Assembly: GCA_034437275.1 (NCBI GenBank)
Contig: DAOTUD010000190.1
Location: 1 to 21,606, forward strand
Direction of reading: 5' to 3'
DNA: 21,606 bases
From: TC-15 sp034437275
GTDB lineage: Bacteria; Chloroflexota; Anaerolineae; Aggregatilineales; Aggregatilineaceae
Shown here: positions 1 to 7,314 of the stretch, piece after piece
Position numbering within the stretch: position 1 is the stretch's first letter
Layout: every line of letters starts with the position of its first letter
Made by a program: the position numbers and the translations under genes
The notes under the pieces: generated by a model
What the model was told of the DNA's origin: nothing
The model's input: only the letters and a program-made list of their open reading frames with translations
Database searches by the model: none

Positions 1-56
1 GCCTTGGTTGGGATTTCATCGAGCGGCGTTTAGCCCTCTTTGACCCGATACCAGAT

Positions 57-76
57 GTGGGCTTACCCACTTTTTG
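57..76 (+). terminator. Possible short intrinsic terminator
   Basis: A GC-rich 5-bp stem (GTGGG at 57-61, CCCAC at 66-70) with a CTTA loop is followed directly by TTTTT. This is the form of a small rho-independent terminator on the + strand and may end whatever gene lies left of the window. The stem is short, so the call is tentative. I could not recognise any gene in bases 1-137: every frame is broken by stops or gives no recognisable protein. Confidence 0.4.
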
Positions 77-137
77 TTTGCTTTCTCATCCGCTTTTTCC
101 GAACCCTTGTTCAGTGTCCGGTCGCTAGCGCATCCGG

Positions 138-233
138 GTGAGTGTTGGGGAACTTAAGACGATTGACAAAATCGGATTGTCCGCCTTCCTCAAGCGCCAG
201 GGATTATCGCTCAACCAGGTGAGGAGACTCTGA
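138..233 (+). CDS. Possible 31-aa leader or small ORF
   Basis: A GTG-initiated reading frame of 31 codons ends two bases before the ATG of the next gene, after an in-frame TAG upstream. Its second half (KIGLSAFLKRQGLSLNQVRRL, residues 11-31, reading from the KIG) is basic and helix-like. The Shine-Dalgarno sequence of the downstream gene (GAGGAG, 221-226 region) lies inside this frame, which would allow translational coupling. There is no clear ribosome binding site for the GTG itself and I do not recognise the peptide. It could be chance, a leader peptide, or the tail of a decayed gene. Confidence 0.2.
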   Translation: MSVGELKTIDKIGLSAFLKRQGLSLNQVRRL

Positions 234-235
234 GA

Positions 236-553
236 ATGCGGAAAGCGAGTCCCTTTGACGATGCCCGCCGCGACTGCCTGCGCGAGCATTATAAGCAGGT
301 GGTGCGTGATTCTAACACACACCGGCATGATGAAATGACCCAAATCATGCTTCAAGCCGGGTTCAATGAAGATGAGTTGGTCACACTCTTTGTACAGGCG
401 ACGATGCTGGGTGAAGGCTTGACGGATGATTTTTACATATCCGACCTGGCTGCCCTGGAAACCTACCGGCAGCGGCGCATATTGCAGCAAAAGCATAATA
501 ACAGTTGCACCTGCCGCGCGTGCCAGGTGCGAAACAGGAAACGAGGACCATAA
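236..553 (+). CDS. Unknown 105-aa protein upstream of rpmG
   Basis: I do not recognise this family. The protein is 105 residues, soluble by appearance, with charged helix-like stretches (about residues 5-40 and 70-90) and a C-terminal cysteine cluster CTCRAC at about residues 90-95, followed by a basic end. A good Shine-Dalgarno (GAGGAG) lies 8 bases before the ATG, and the stop TAA is three bases from the ATG of the L33 gene, so the two are almost certainly co-transcribed. By position it belongs to the same zinc-saving operon as L33 and the CobW GTPase. The C-x-C-x2-C cluster could bind a metal, but that is inference only. Confidence 0.7.
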   Translation: MRKASPFDDARRDCLREHYKQVVRDSNTHRHDEMTQIMLQAGFNEDELVTLFVQATMLGEGLTDDFYISDLAALETYRQRRILQQKHNNSCTCRACQVRNRKRGP

Positions 554-556
554 GGC

Positions 557-721
557 ATGGCGAAGAAAAAAGATGTTCGTATGGTGGTCAAACTGCGCAG
601 CACGGCCAGCGGTCATGTGTATATTACTCAAAAGAACCGCCGTAATGATCCACAGCGGCTTGAACTCATGAAATACGATCCGTTTGTGCGCAAGCACGTT
701 TTGTACCGGGAAGCGAAATAA
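557..721 (+). CDS. rpmG: 50S ribosomal protein L33, cysteine-free type
   Basis: This 54-aa protein matches L33 of the large ribosomal subunit along its whole length: MAKKKDVR start, a VVKLRSTASGHVYITQKN core, and the conserved LELMKYDPFVRKHVLYREAK end. L33 exists in two forms, one with two CxxC zinc pairs and one without; this copy contains no cysteine at all, so it is the zinc-independent form that bacteria often express when zinc is scarce. GAGGA lies about 10 bases before the ATG, inside the end of the upstream gene. The stop is four bases from the start of the CobW GTPase gene. Placement beside COG0523 supports a zinc-limitation role; whether the genome also holds a zinc-binding L33 cannot be seen here. 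Confidence 0.93.
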   Translation: MAKKKDVRMVVKLRSTASGHVYITQKNRRNDPQRLELMKYDPFVRKHVLYREAK

Positions 722-725
722 CACA

Positions 726-1931
726 ATGTCAGAGCGTTTACCTGTGACCGTGCTGTCCGGCTTTTTAGGGTCGGGCAAAACCACTGTCCTGAATCACGTC
801 CTGAACAACCGCGAAGGGCTGCGGGTCGCAGTGATCGTCAACGATATGAGCGAGATCAACGTCGATGCGCAGTTGGTGCGCGGGGGTGCAACACTCAGCC
901 GGGTGGATGAGCAGTTAGTCGAGATGACGAATGGCTGCATCTGCTGCACACTGCGCGAAGATTTGCTGCAAGAAGTCGCGCGGCTGGCGCGCGAAGACCG
1001 GTTCGATTACCTGCTGATCGAGGCCACCGGCGTCGCCGAGCCGCTGCCCATCGCCGTCACGTTCACGTTCCCCGACGGCATGGGCCGCGCGCTGAGTGAG
1101 GTGGCGCGCCTCGACACGACCGTGACCGTGGTCGACGCCGCCAACTGGCTGAACGACTACCTCTCGCGCGACGAACTGCATGATCGCGGGCTGGGTATGA
1201 GCGCAGACGACGAGCGATCACTGGTCGATCTGCTGGTGGAACAAGTCGAATTCGCGGACGTAGTGATCATCAACAAGATCGATCTCGTCTCACCTGAAGA
1301 TCTGGCGCGCCTCGAAGGTTTCCTCAGCCGCCTCAATCCCCAGGCACGCATTCTGCATGCCGATCACGGCCAGATTGCATTGGATGAGGTGCTGAACACA
1401 GGCCGGTTCGATTTCGAGCGCGCTGCATCGATCCCGGCGTGGCTTCAGGAGATCGCCAACCCGCATACGCCCGAAACGGAAGAATACGGCATCAGCAGCT
1501 TTTCGTTTCGCGCCCGGCGACCCTTCCATCCTGAACGGCTGGATGAGCTGATCCAGGGTGATCTGTTCAATCCCGTTTTACGCTCGAAGGGGACCATCTG
1601 GTTAGCTTCGCGTTACGAAGACGCGATTTTGTGGTCCCAGGCGGGCGACCAACTCGAATTGGACCTGGTAGGCACGTGGTGGGCGGATACGCCGCGCGAC
1701 GCCTGGCCGAATGAGCCGGAAGAGCGCGCCGCTATTCAGGCGGATTGGGAAGAACCCTTCGGCGACCGGCGACAGGAGCTGGTGATCATCGGCCTGGAAA
1801 TGCCGCACGCGCCGCTGCGTGCGGCGCTGGAAGCCTGTCTGCTCACTGATGCGGAGATGGCCTTGGACCGCGACGCATGGGCGGAGTTTGATGATCCGTT
1901 CCCGGACTGGGACGATCTGCTTGATGAGTAG
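726..1931 (+). CDS. CobW/COG0523 GTPase, probable zinc metallochaperone
   Basis: A 401-aa G3E-family P-loop GTPase. Residues 12-19 GFLGSGKT form the Walker A loop, GCICC at 70-74 is the CxCC metal site typical of COG0523, IEATGVAEP follows at about 98-106, and NKID at 183-186 is the guanine-specificity motif. The CobW C-terminal domain spans roughly 265-375, followed by an acidic tail rich in Asp, Glu and Trp. Members of this family load metals, often zinc under Zur control (YciC/ZagA type) and sometimes cobalt or nickel. The ATG at 726 is chosen because the GTPase motif begins at once and the longer in-frame extension to 684 lies inside rpmG. Linkage to a zinc-free L33 favours zinc. There is no His-rich loop, which some relatives have. 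Confidence 0.92.
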   Translation: MSERLPVTVLSGFLGSGKTTVLNHVLNNREGLRVAVIVNDMSEINVDAQLVRGGATLSRVDEQLVEMTNGCICCTLREDLLQEVARLAREDRFDYLLIEATGVAEPLPIAVTFTFPDGMGRALSEVARLDTTVTVVDAANWLNDYLSRDELHDRGLGMSADDERSLVDLLVEQVEFADVVIINKIDLVSPEDLARLEGFLSRLNPQARILHADHGQIALDEVLNTGRFDFERAASIPAWLQEIANPHTPETEEYGISSFSFRARRPFHPERLDELIQGDLFNPVLRSKGTIWLASRYEDAILWSQAGDQLELDLVGTWWADTPRDAWPNEPEERAAIQADWEEPFGDRRQELVIIGLEMPHAPLRAALEACLLTDAEMALDRDAWAEFDDPFPDWDDLLDE

Positions 1932-1987
1932 ACCGGATTACGTGCGCGCCGTCCAATACCCCGGCCAGACAGGAAGCGTGTGGAACC

Positions 1988-2182
1988 ATGACAAACTCAC
2001 AGCGGCACCAACCTGAAACGACGCCGCGATCAACGAGGATCGTGATGCTGGGACGCGAGTCGCCAGCCGGAACAGAGGATGTATGCCAAAGGCTGCGCCA
2101 GGATTGCAGCTTCGCGCTGTTCGCAGCACTGCTCGGCGTGGTCGTCAGCCTGGTCCTGACGCTGATAAGGTGGCTGGTATAG
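1988..2182 (+). CDS. Possible small single-span membrane protein
   Basis: A 64-codon frame starts 57 bases after the CobW stop, with AGGAAG 11 bases before the ATG. The first 42 residues are polar; the last 22 (from about CSFALFAALL to the end) are a plausible transmembrane helix. That composition and the same-strand position before the operon terminator make it credible as the last gene of the operon. I do not recognise it, and without homologues it could still be a chance frame. Confidence 0.35.
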   Translation: MTNSQRHQPETTPRSTRIVMLGRESPAGTEDVCQRLRQDCSFALFAALLGVVVSLVLTLIRWLV

Positions 2183-2296
2183 CGCGATCCGGCAGACCGT
2201 AGATCAGCCCAACAACCCTTTGTTTGTGGTGGAGGCGGTTTGATTCAAACGTATCGCACTATCAAATGCCGAACGCGCTGAAACACCATCCTGTCA

Positions 2297-2335
2297 AGCG
2301 CAGAAGCTGGGGATTCCGGCTTCTGCGCTGGTTTT
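2297..2335 (+). terminator. Rho-independent terminator of the L33/CobW operon
   Basis: A perfect 11-bp inverted repeat (AGCGCAGAAGC at 2297-2307, GCTTCTGCGCT at 2319-2329), extendable inward by three pairs including one G-T, is followed by GGTTTT. The T-run is only on the + side, so it chiefly ends the rightward operon. It lies between two convergent operons; the leftward one stops at 2410. Apart from this and a small palindrome at 2238-2250, I see nothing in 2183-2409. Confidence 0.85.
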
Positions 2336-2409
2336 CACATGTCATGTTAAAGCGGTTGAGCAGATCAGCACAAACCAAAGCTGCCACAATGTAAACAAAC
2401 TAACGCTGG

Positions 2410-3897
2410 CTAGCCGATGACCAGCGCCTCGTGTTTAAACGCCTGCACCGTTTGCTCGCCACGCGGCGTCAACGTGATGCTGTTGTGTTGTATCGTGATC
2501 AACCGTCGCGCCTGCAACCGGCCCAGCACGCGCTTCATCATACGCGGCGACCACTTGAAATGGGTGTGCAAGGTATCGGCCACCAACTCGTGACTCTGGT
2601 CGTGCTGGCCCTGGTGATTGTAAATGTGGCCGAGCACCACCTGGTCTTTGAAGCGGCGGCGCTGGTTCGCCCGCCGGATCAGCGTCGAGAGCAGGCCATA
2701 GCGCGGCGACAGGACCCACGACATCACGAAAAAGAAGAAGATCATCAGCACCATCGAGGCCGAGATCGACGAATCCCATTCTTCGAGCAAGTCCAGGCCC
2801 AAGGTCCGATTCAACAGGGCTAGCACATCGTTCATCTGCACCACGCCTAGGAAGTTTCCGCGCGCGAGGTCGTAGCCGAGATATGCGCCGGCGCTGCCGA
2901 TGATGGCGCTCAAAACCAGCATGACCGACAGGCGATCCGTCAACAGGTAGGCGGCAGCGGGGGGAATGATGAAAAACGCGATCACCAGGATCGACCCCAC
3001 CGCGTCAAATGCGCCCACCGCCACCAGACTGACCAACACCATCAGCGCGTAGTTCAGCATACCAGGACGAAAACCAAGCGTCTTTGCCAGTGCTGCGTCA
3101 AAGGACGCCAGTTTCAACTCCTTGTAAAACAACGCCACAAAGCCCATCGTCAGCAGCGCCATCACCGCTGTAACGGTGATCGAGCGCGGCCAGGAAACCA
3201 GCACCGGTGCCTCGTCCAGCAGGCCCGCCTGCCATGCTTCCCCAGGTGAATACTCGCGGCAGTTGGTACAAATCTCGATGAATTCTGCGCCAGCGTCACG
3301 GGGACTGATGCCCAACTTGCGGCAGTTGGTGCATTGGCGCGTGATGTTGGCGCGTTCATCGTCGGACGTGATGGCAACGCTTGCGCAGTTCTCGATACAA
3401 TGGCTGTTGGTGTTGGCCCAGGCGACGCCGATCTCACCCACCATAACGGCGTCTTCGTCCATATGCACGTCATCGACATAACGCGAAATAAAAATGATCG
3501 AAATGGCGAACAACAGCGGGAAAGCCAGCCCCAGCGCGGCATCTTGCCGGACCAGCCCGGAGCGGTAGATCATCTCAGTCAGCACTACCGTCGCGACCCC
3601 GGCCCCCGCTGCGCCGATGATCAGCCAGGGCGAAGACAGGTCCGGCTCCTGGTCCAACAGCCGGGTCATGATCATGAATGTTACCACAATGCCTAACAGC
3701 ACCGTATGGCTGATCGCGTCACTGGTCAGCGCCATACCACGCAGCAGCAAAAACGTGCCCAGCAGCGCGCCCGAAACTGCGATCAGGCAGCCGATAATCG
3801 TGGCGGTGTTGCGCGGATCACGCAGGAAGCTGTTGATTTCTTCGCGCGTGAAAAACTGCATCAATGCGTCGATCACCACCGTTTCAATGCCGAACAT
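2410..3897 (-). CDS. Metal ABC permease (TroD/MntD type) with Cys-rich insert and winged-helix tail
   Basis: A 495-aa ABC-3 family permease for Mn, Zn or Fe uptake; usual family length is about 280-300. The membrane core shows the family motifs LRGMALTSDAISHTVLLG (about 52-69) and FYKELKLASFDAALAKTLGF (about 257-276). Two additions explain the size. First, residues about 160-235 form a polar loop holding six cysteines: C167, C171, C189, C192, C210 and C213. Because the helix after the loop ends in the cytoplasmic KELKLASFD segment, the loop should lie outside the cell. Second, residues about 405-495 form a cytoplasmic winged-helix-like tail (LTPRGEQ near 477-483). Its ATG overlaps the upstream permease stop by one base (TGATG), indicating translational coupling. 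It is the last gene of the operon. Confidence 0.9.
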   Translation of the reverse strand: MFGIETVVIDALMQFFTREEINSFLRDPRNTATIIGCLIAVSGALLGTFLLLRGMALTSDAISHTVLLGIVVTFMIMTRLLDQEPDLSSPWLIIGAAGAGVATVVLTEMIYRSGLVRQDAALGLAFPLLFAISIIFISRYVDDVHMDEDAVMVGEIGVAWANTNSHCIENCASVAITSDDERANITRQCTNCRKLGISPRDAGAEFIEICTNCREYSPGEAWQAGLLDEAPVLVSWPRSITVTAVMALLTMGFVALFYKELKLASFDAALAKTLGFRPGMLNYALMVLVSLVAVGAFDAVGSILVIAFFIIPPAAAYLLTDRLSVMLVLSAIIGSAGAYLGYDLARGNFLGVVQMNDVLALLNRTLGLDLLEEWDSSISASMVLMIFFFFVMSWVLSPRYGLLSTLIRRANQRRRFKDQVVLGHIYNHQGQHDQSHELVADTLHTHFKWSPRMMKRVLGRLQARRLITIQHNSITLTPRGEQTVQAFKHEALVIG

Positions 3898-5216
3898 CAG
3901 ACCTCCAGCTTGCTTTCGAGTTTTTGAACAGCAGTCTCCGGCAGCACGGCATGGATGTCTTGCTGGCGGTCTTCGGCGATCAGTGGCAGTTGCAGTTCAT
4001 CGCCATACAGCCGATACACATCCCAAAGCCGCTCGTTGCGGGCGTCCTGCACGGCAGCGGCTTCGCCGCTGGTCGTCAGCACCCATGTTCCATTGTTGGG
4101 TTTCACATGACCGCGTTTCGCAAGCTGGCGCAGACCAAGATCGACCGTCGCCCCACCCGTACCTGTCAGGAACGACGCGGGTACGGGATGCGACGCGCTG
4201 CCGTGCGACCGGGCATAGCGGTACAGGATGCGCAGGATCCTTTGCGCTGCGAAGCGCCGCCGGTCACGCTGCCGCCGCAACCAGGTCCAGACCAGGCCCC
4301 GCCCCGGCGCAAAGGCCAGTGACGCGATCACAACGGCGAACGCAACGACGATGATCATCGGTCCGGTGGGCACATTAGCATCTACCGCGCTGAGCACCGC
4401 GCCGAGTCCCCCGGCAAACACGCCAAATACCGCCGACAGCAGTACCATCTGGCTGAGCTTATGCGTCCACTGGCGGGCGGCAATGCCCGGCGCGATCAAC
4501 ATGCCGACCATCAAGATCACGCCCGCAAGCTGCAACCCCAGCACGATGGCAACCACAATCAGCGTCGATAGCAGGCTGTTGATCAACCCCACCCGAAAGC
4601 CATTTGCCCCGGCAAATTCAGGATCGAACGTCACCAGCTTGAACTCTTTCCAGAACAGCCCCATCACAACAAACGCGACCAACCCCACGACGCTAATCAA
4701 CTGCACGTCGCTCTTGACCATCGCGGCAGCCTGCCCGAAAATGAACGTATCCAGCCCGGCCTGGCTCGCATCGGGCCGCGCCTGGATGTAAGCCAGCAGC
4801 GCGATCCCAGCGGCGAACCACGCCACCAGCACGATGCCCATCGCGGTGTCTTGTTTAATGCGCGTGGTGTACAACACGCTGCGAATGAACTGCACGCCCA
4901 GCCAACTGGCAATCCCCGCGCCCAGCAGCAGCGCGCCCAATTCGCGCCCGGCCAGCAGAAATGCGACCCCCACACCGGGCAACGCGGCATGGGAGAGCGC
5001 ATCACCCATCAGGCTTTCATGGCGCAGCACAGCAAAACAACCCAATACGCCGCTGACCACACCCAGCACCGAGCTGCCCAGCGCCACCGTGCGCAGCGTG
5101 TAGGTATACTCGACATCCAGCACGATCTGGCTAAAGGGGATGAACACCGCCCCTAACAGCGTGATGACACCGATGACCCACCAGACGCGCCGGTCTTCCG
5201 CAGATAACCGTTGCAT
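3897..5216 (-). CDS. Metal ABC permease (TroC/MntC type) with DtxR-like C-terminal tail
   Basis: A 439-aa ABC-3 family permease. Hydrophobic helices fill roughly residues 12-310, with LRHESLMGDALSHAALPGV (about 64-82) and FWKEFKLVTFDPEFAGANGF (about 188-207) as clear family signatures. The last ~115 residues are soluble and resemble a winged helix (GLRQLAKRGHVKP, then LTTSGEAAA) followed by a segment like the DtxR dimerisation domain (ERLWDVYRLYG, then IAEDRQQDIHAVLPE). Permeases of this type with repressor-like tails are known in some bacteria. The gene starts three bases after the ATPase stop and overlaps the next permease by one base. The two permeases presumably form the channel as a heterodimer. 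Confidence 0.92.
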   Translation of the reverse strand: MQRLSAEDRRVWWVIGVITLLGAVFIPFSQIVLDVEYTYTLRTVALGSSVLGVVSGVLGCFAVLRHESLMGDALSHAALPGVGVAFLLAGRELGALLLGAGIASWLGVQFIRSVLYTTRIKQDTAMGIVLVAWFAAGIALLAYIQARPDASQAGLDTFIFGQAAAMVKSDVQLISVVGLVAFVVMGLFWKEFKLVTFDPEFAGANGFRVGLINSLLSTLIVVAIVLGLQLAGVILMVGMLIAPGIAARQWTHKLSQMVLLSAVFGVFAGGLGAVLSAVDANVPTGPMIIVVAFAVVIASLAFAPGRGLVWTWLRRQRDRRRFAAQRILRILYRYARSHGSASHPVPASFLTGTGGATVDLGLRQLAKRGHVKPNNGTWVLTTSGEAAAVQDARNERLWDVYRLYGDELQLPLIAEDRQQDIHAVLPETAVQKLESKLEV

Positions 5217-5219
5217 CGA

Positions 5220-6017
5220 TCAGTCTCCCGCTGCCGGGATGGGCAGTCCGCCGTGTAAGAACGAAACCCGGCCCCCATAGGTCTGGCGCAAATTGTCGGG
5301 GGTATATACGACGTCGGTTGGCCCGCTGGCGACGACCTCGACATTGAGCAGCGTCACCCAGTCAAAGTAGTCGACCACGGTTTGCAGGTCGTGGTGGACC
5401 ACAAGCACGGTTTTGCCACGTTCGCGCAGTTCGTGCAGAATGGCGACGATGGCGCGTTCGGTGACGGCATCGATAGCGGCAAATGGTTCGTCCATAAAGT
5501 AAATCTGCGCATCCTGGACCAGCGCACGGGCCAGAAAGGTGCGCTGCTGCTGCCCACCGGAAAGCTGGCTGATCTGCCGCTCGGCAAAGTCTGCCAAGCC
5601 CACCTGGTCTAGCGCGTGCAGGGCCAGTTCGTGCTCTTTGCGTCCGGGACGGCGAAACCAGCCCAGTTTGCCGTATAGGCCCATCGTCACCACGTCGATC
5701 ACTGAGGTAGGGAAGTCCCAATCGACACTGCCACGCTGCGGCACATAGCCGACCAGCGAACGCGCCTGCTCATACAGTTTGCCGTAGAAGCGCACGGTGC
5801 CTGCTGCGCGCGGGACGAGCTGCAATGCGGCTTTGATCAGCGTGGATTTGCCCGCACCGTTGGGACCGACGATTGCCATCAGCACGCCTTCCGGGACTTC
5901 GACATCGATATCCCAAATGGCAGGTTTGCTGTTGTACGCGACGGTGAGATCGTCGACTGCGAGGGCAATGGACCGCCCGGTGTCGTTCTGTTGTTGTCCG
6001 TTGCGGTGCGAAATCAC
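5220..6017 (-). CDS. Metal ABC transporter ATPase (TroB/MntB/ZnuC type)
   Basis: A 265-aa ABC ATPase that powers the two neighbouring permeases. Walker A GPNGAGKS is at residues 51-58, the family-typical YVPQRGSVDWDFP at 91-103, signature LSGGQ at 152-156, Walker B FMDEP around 174-178 and the switch histidines at 208-209. A GTG at 6017 is chosen as start because AAGAGG lies six bases upstream and the ABC domain begins soon after; longer in-frame starts run into the binding-protein gene. The YVPQRGSVDWDFP motif is typical of the Mn/Fe/Zn subfamily. Confidence 0.93.
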   Translation of the reverse strand: MISHRNGQQQNDTGRSIALAVDDLTVAYNSKPAIWDIDVEVPEGVLMAIVGPNGAGKSTLIKAALQLVPRAAGTVRFYGKLYEQARSLVGYVPQRGSVDWDFPTSVIDVVTMGLYGKLGWFRRPGRKEHELALHALDQVGLADFAERQISQLSGGQQQRTFLARALVQDAQIYFMDEPFAAIDAVTERAIVAILHELRERGKTVLVVHHDLQTVVDYFDWVTLLNVEVVASGPTDVVYTPDNLRQTYGGRVSFLHGGLPIPAAGD

Positions 6018-6056
6018 GAAATACCTCTTTTGCTTGTTGGCGTTGAGCAAGATGTC

Positions 6057-6079
6057 GGGGGACGGACTCGCCGCCCCCC
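6057..6079 (-). other. Intra-operon mRNA hairpin between binding protein and ATPase genes
   Basis: Read on the - strand, GGGGGGCGG (6079-6071) pairs with CCGTCCCCC (6065-6057) around a CGAGT loop: a 9-bp stem with one G-U pair. No T-run follows, so it is not a terminator. It sits in the 95-base gap between the binding-protein stop and the ATPase start. Such hairpins often protect the 3' end of the upstream message, raising binding-protein yield over the membrane parts; that role is inferred. Confidence 0.5.
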
Positions 6080-6112
6080 ACTTTGAAATGCCTTTTGGAA
6101 AAATGGCGACCG

Positions 6113-7150
6113 TCAGGCGTCGCAGTCCACATCCAGCAGTTCCACTGGTGGCGCAGGCTCCAGGCCATTCGGCCAGGCAGGAATCGTCACGTCCACGCCC
6201 GCGCATTGGTACGATTGCAGGATAGTGAGCACGTTTTCGGCGATCATGCCCACATAGGTGCCGCCGAAGGTGCCCGGCTCGCCCATCGCATCGGAGTACA
6301 GCTCACGCACGCCGACGCGCACTGTGCCGCCATCGGCTTCGACTGCTTCGACTACCGCCTGGATCGTATCGGGCGGAATGCTGCTCTCGACGAACAAAAC
6401 CGGGATGTCGCTGGCAATCACGAAATCAACCGTTTCCTGGATATCGCCGACGCCTGCTTCATCCTCGGTGCTGATGCCCTGGATGGCAGCCATCCGCCAA
6501 CCAAACGCCGCGCCGAAATACTGGAAAGCGTCATGCGATGTCACCAGGTAGCGCTGGTTACCGGGCACGGCGCGCATCCCCTCATCGGCCCAGGCATACA
6601 GCTTGCGAAGCTGCTCGACGTAGGCTGCGGCGTTCGCGGTATACACATCCGCGTTGGCCGGGTCGAGTTCGGCCAACGTTTCAGCGAGGTCCAGCGTGGT
6701 GATCTCCCAGTTGCGCGGATCAAACCAGAAATGCGGATCGTCCGTTCCAAGCTGGGCCAGTTCGGCATCAAATGCGCCGATGACGAAACCAGCGTCTTTC
6801 ACCGGCTGCGATACGGCATAGATCGGAATACCCTGCTCACCGAGCGCTTCGAATACGGCGTCGAACTGCCCTTCGAGGTGCAGCCCGCTGTAGATCACCA
6901 TATCGGCGGCGTTCATGGCGTCAATATCGGATGAGGTTGGCTGGTACAGGTGTGGATCGACTCCTGCGCCCATCAGCCCTGTGATCTCAATGCCCTCGGC
7001 TCCGTCGCTCAGGATCAGGGCGAGGTCGCTAGCCTGGGTGGTAGTGGTCACAATACGAAACGGCTCGCCATCCTGCGCCGAGGCCACACCGACCATCAGC
7101 GCCAATAGCAACGCGGTCAGAATGAATGTCAGACTAAGCTTGCGCTTCAT
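6113..7150 (-). CDS. Metal-binding protein of the TroA/PsaA/ZnuA family
   Basis: A 345-aa cluster A-I substrate-binding protein, the external receptor of the TroBCD-like transporter. Residues 1-26 are a signal peptide (hydrophobic run, VASA-Q cleavage site, no lipobox cysteine). The expected metal ligands are visible: H67 in VDPHLY, H140 in DPHFWFDP, H206 in TSHDAF and D287 in YSDAMG; a three-His, one-Asp set like TroA. There is no His-rich loop of the kind common in ZnuA, which leans toward Mn, Fe or mixed use, but the family cannot be split safely by eye. AGGAG lies 12 bases before the ATG. First gene of the operon, behind a consensus promoter with two operator-like sites. Confidence 0.93.
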   Translation of the reverse strand: MKRKLSLTFILTALLLALMVGVASAQDGEPFRIVTTTTQASDLALILSDGAEGIEITGLMGAGVDPHLYQPTSSDIDAMNAADMVIYSGLHLEGQFDAVFEALGEQGIPIYAVSQPVKDAGFVIGAFDAELAQLGTDDPHFWFDPRNWEITTLDLAETLAELDPANADVYTANAAAYVEQLRKLYAWADEGMRAVPGNQRYLVTSHDAFQYFGAAFGWRMAAIQGISTEDEAGVGDIQETVDFVIASDIPVLFVESSIPPDTIQAVVEAVEADGGTVRVGVRELYSDAMGEPGTFGGTYVGMIAENVLTILQSYQCAGVDVTIPAWPNGLEPAPPVELLDVDCDA

Positions 7151-7193
7151 AGACTTGAATAGCTCCTATTGAATGGAACACGGACAGGTTTTA

Positions 7194-7210
7194 TTGAGAC
7201 CGGTTCTCAA
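7194..7210 (-). promoter_or_regulatory. Fur/Zur-like operator in the leader of the metal importer operon
   Basis: TTGAGACCGGTTCTCAA has perfect 6-base arms (TTGAGA/TCTCAA) and matches the TGAGAAT-N-ATTCTCA core seen elsewhere in this window, apart from the centre. It lies about 10-26 bases downstream of the predicted start of transcription, where a bound repressor would block elongation or clearance. Confidence 0.65.
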
Positions 7211-7226
7211 TTTCAGCATATCAAGG

Positions 7227-7255
7227 ATTATATATTAGCCATACCTAATTGTCAA
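7227..7255 (-). promoter_or_regulatory. Sigma-70 promoter with perfect consensus hexamers
   Basis: On the - strand TTGACA (7255-7250) is separated by 17 bases from TATAAT (7232-7227). Both hexamers and the spacing match the housekeeping sigma-factor consensus exactly. Transcription should begin near 7220, about 70 bases before the ATG of the binding-protein gene. A promoter this strong implies tight repression, consistent with the two operator-like sites that overlap and follow it. Confidence 0.85.
7234..7249 (-). promoter_or_regulatory. DtxR/IdeR-like operator inside the promoter spacer
   Basis: ATTAGGTATGGCTAAT (- strand) fills the spacer between the -35 and -10 hexamers. It has 5-base inverted arms ATTAG/CTAAT, and TTAGGTATGGCTAA matches 12 of 14 bases of the first part of the DtxR/IdeR box as I remember it (TTAGGTTAGGCTAA...). 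The obvious candidate binder is the DtxR-family protein encoded just upstream. Binding is not shown by sequence alone. Confidence 0.5.
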
Positions 7256-7314
7256 GAGAAGGGCCACTGAATAATAAGATCGCAGCGCCGGGCGTCTGCG
7301 AAAAACTGGTGGAG

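Noticed and set aside
125..784. Long open frame on the - strand (219 codons)
   Set aside because: It lies antisense to the 105-aa gene, rpmG and the CobW start, all of which have clear ribosome sites and, for two, clear families. The product resembles nothing.
2238..2250. GTTTGATTCAAAC palindrome as a regulatory site
   Set aside because: A perfect 6-1-6 palindrome, but it lies between convergent genes with no promoter nearby and does not resemble the other operators; likely chance.
6018..6206. N-terminal extension of the TroB-like ATPase frame
   Set aside because: Would overlap the binding-protein gene and contain the intergenic hairpin; the GTG at 6017 has AAGAGG at proper spacing.
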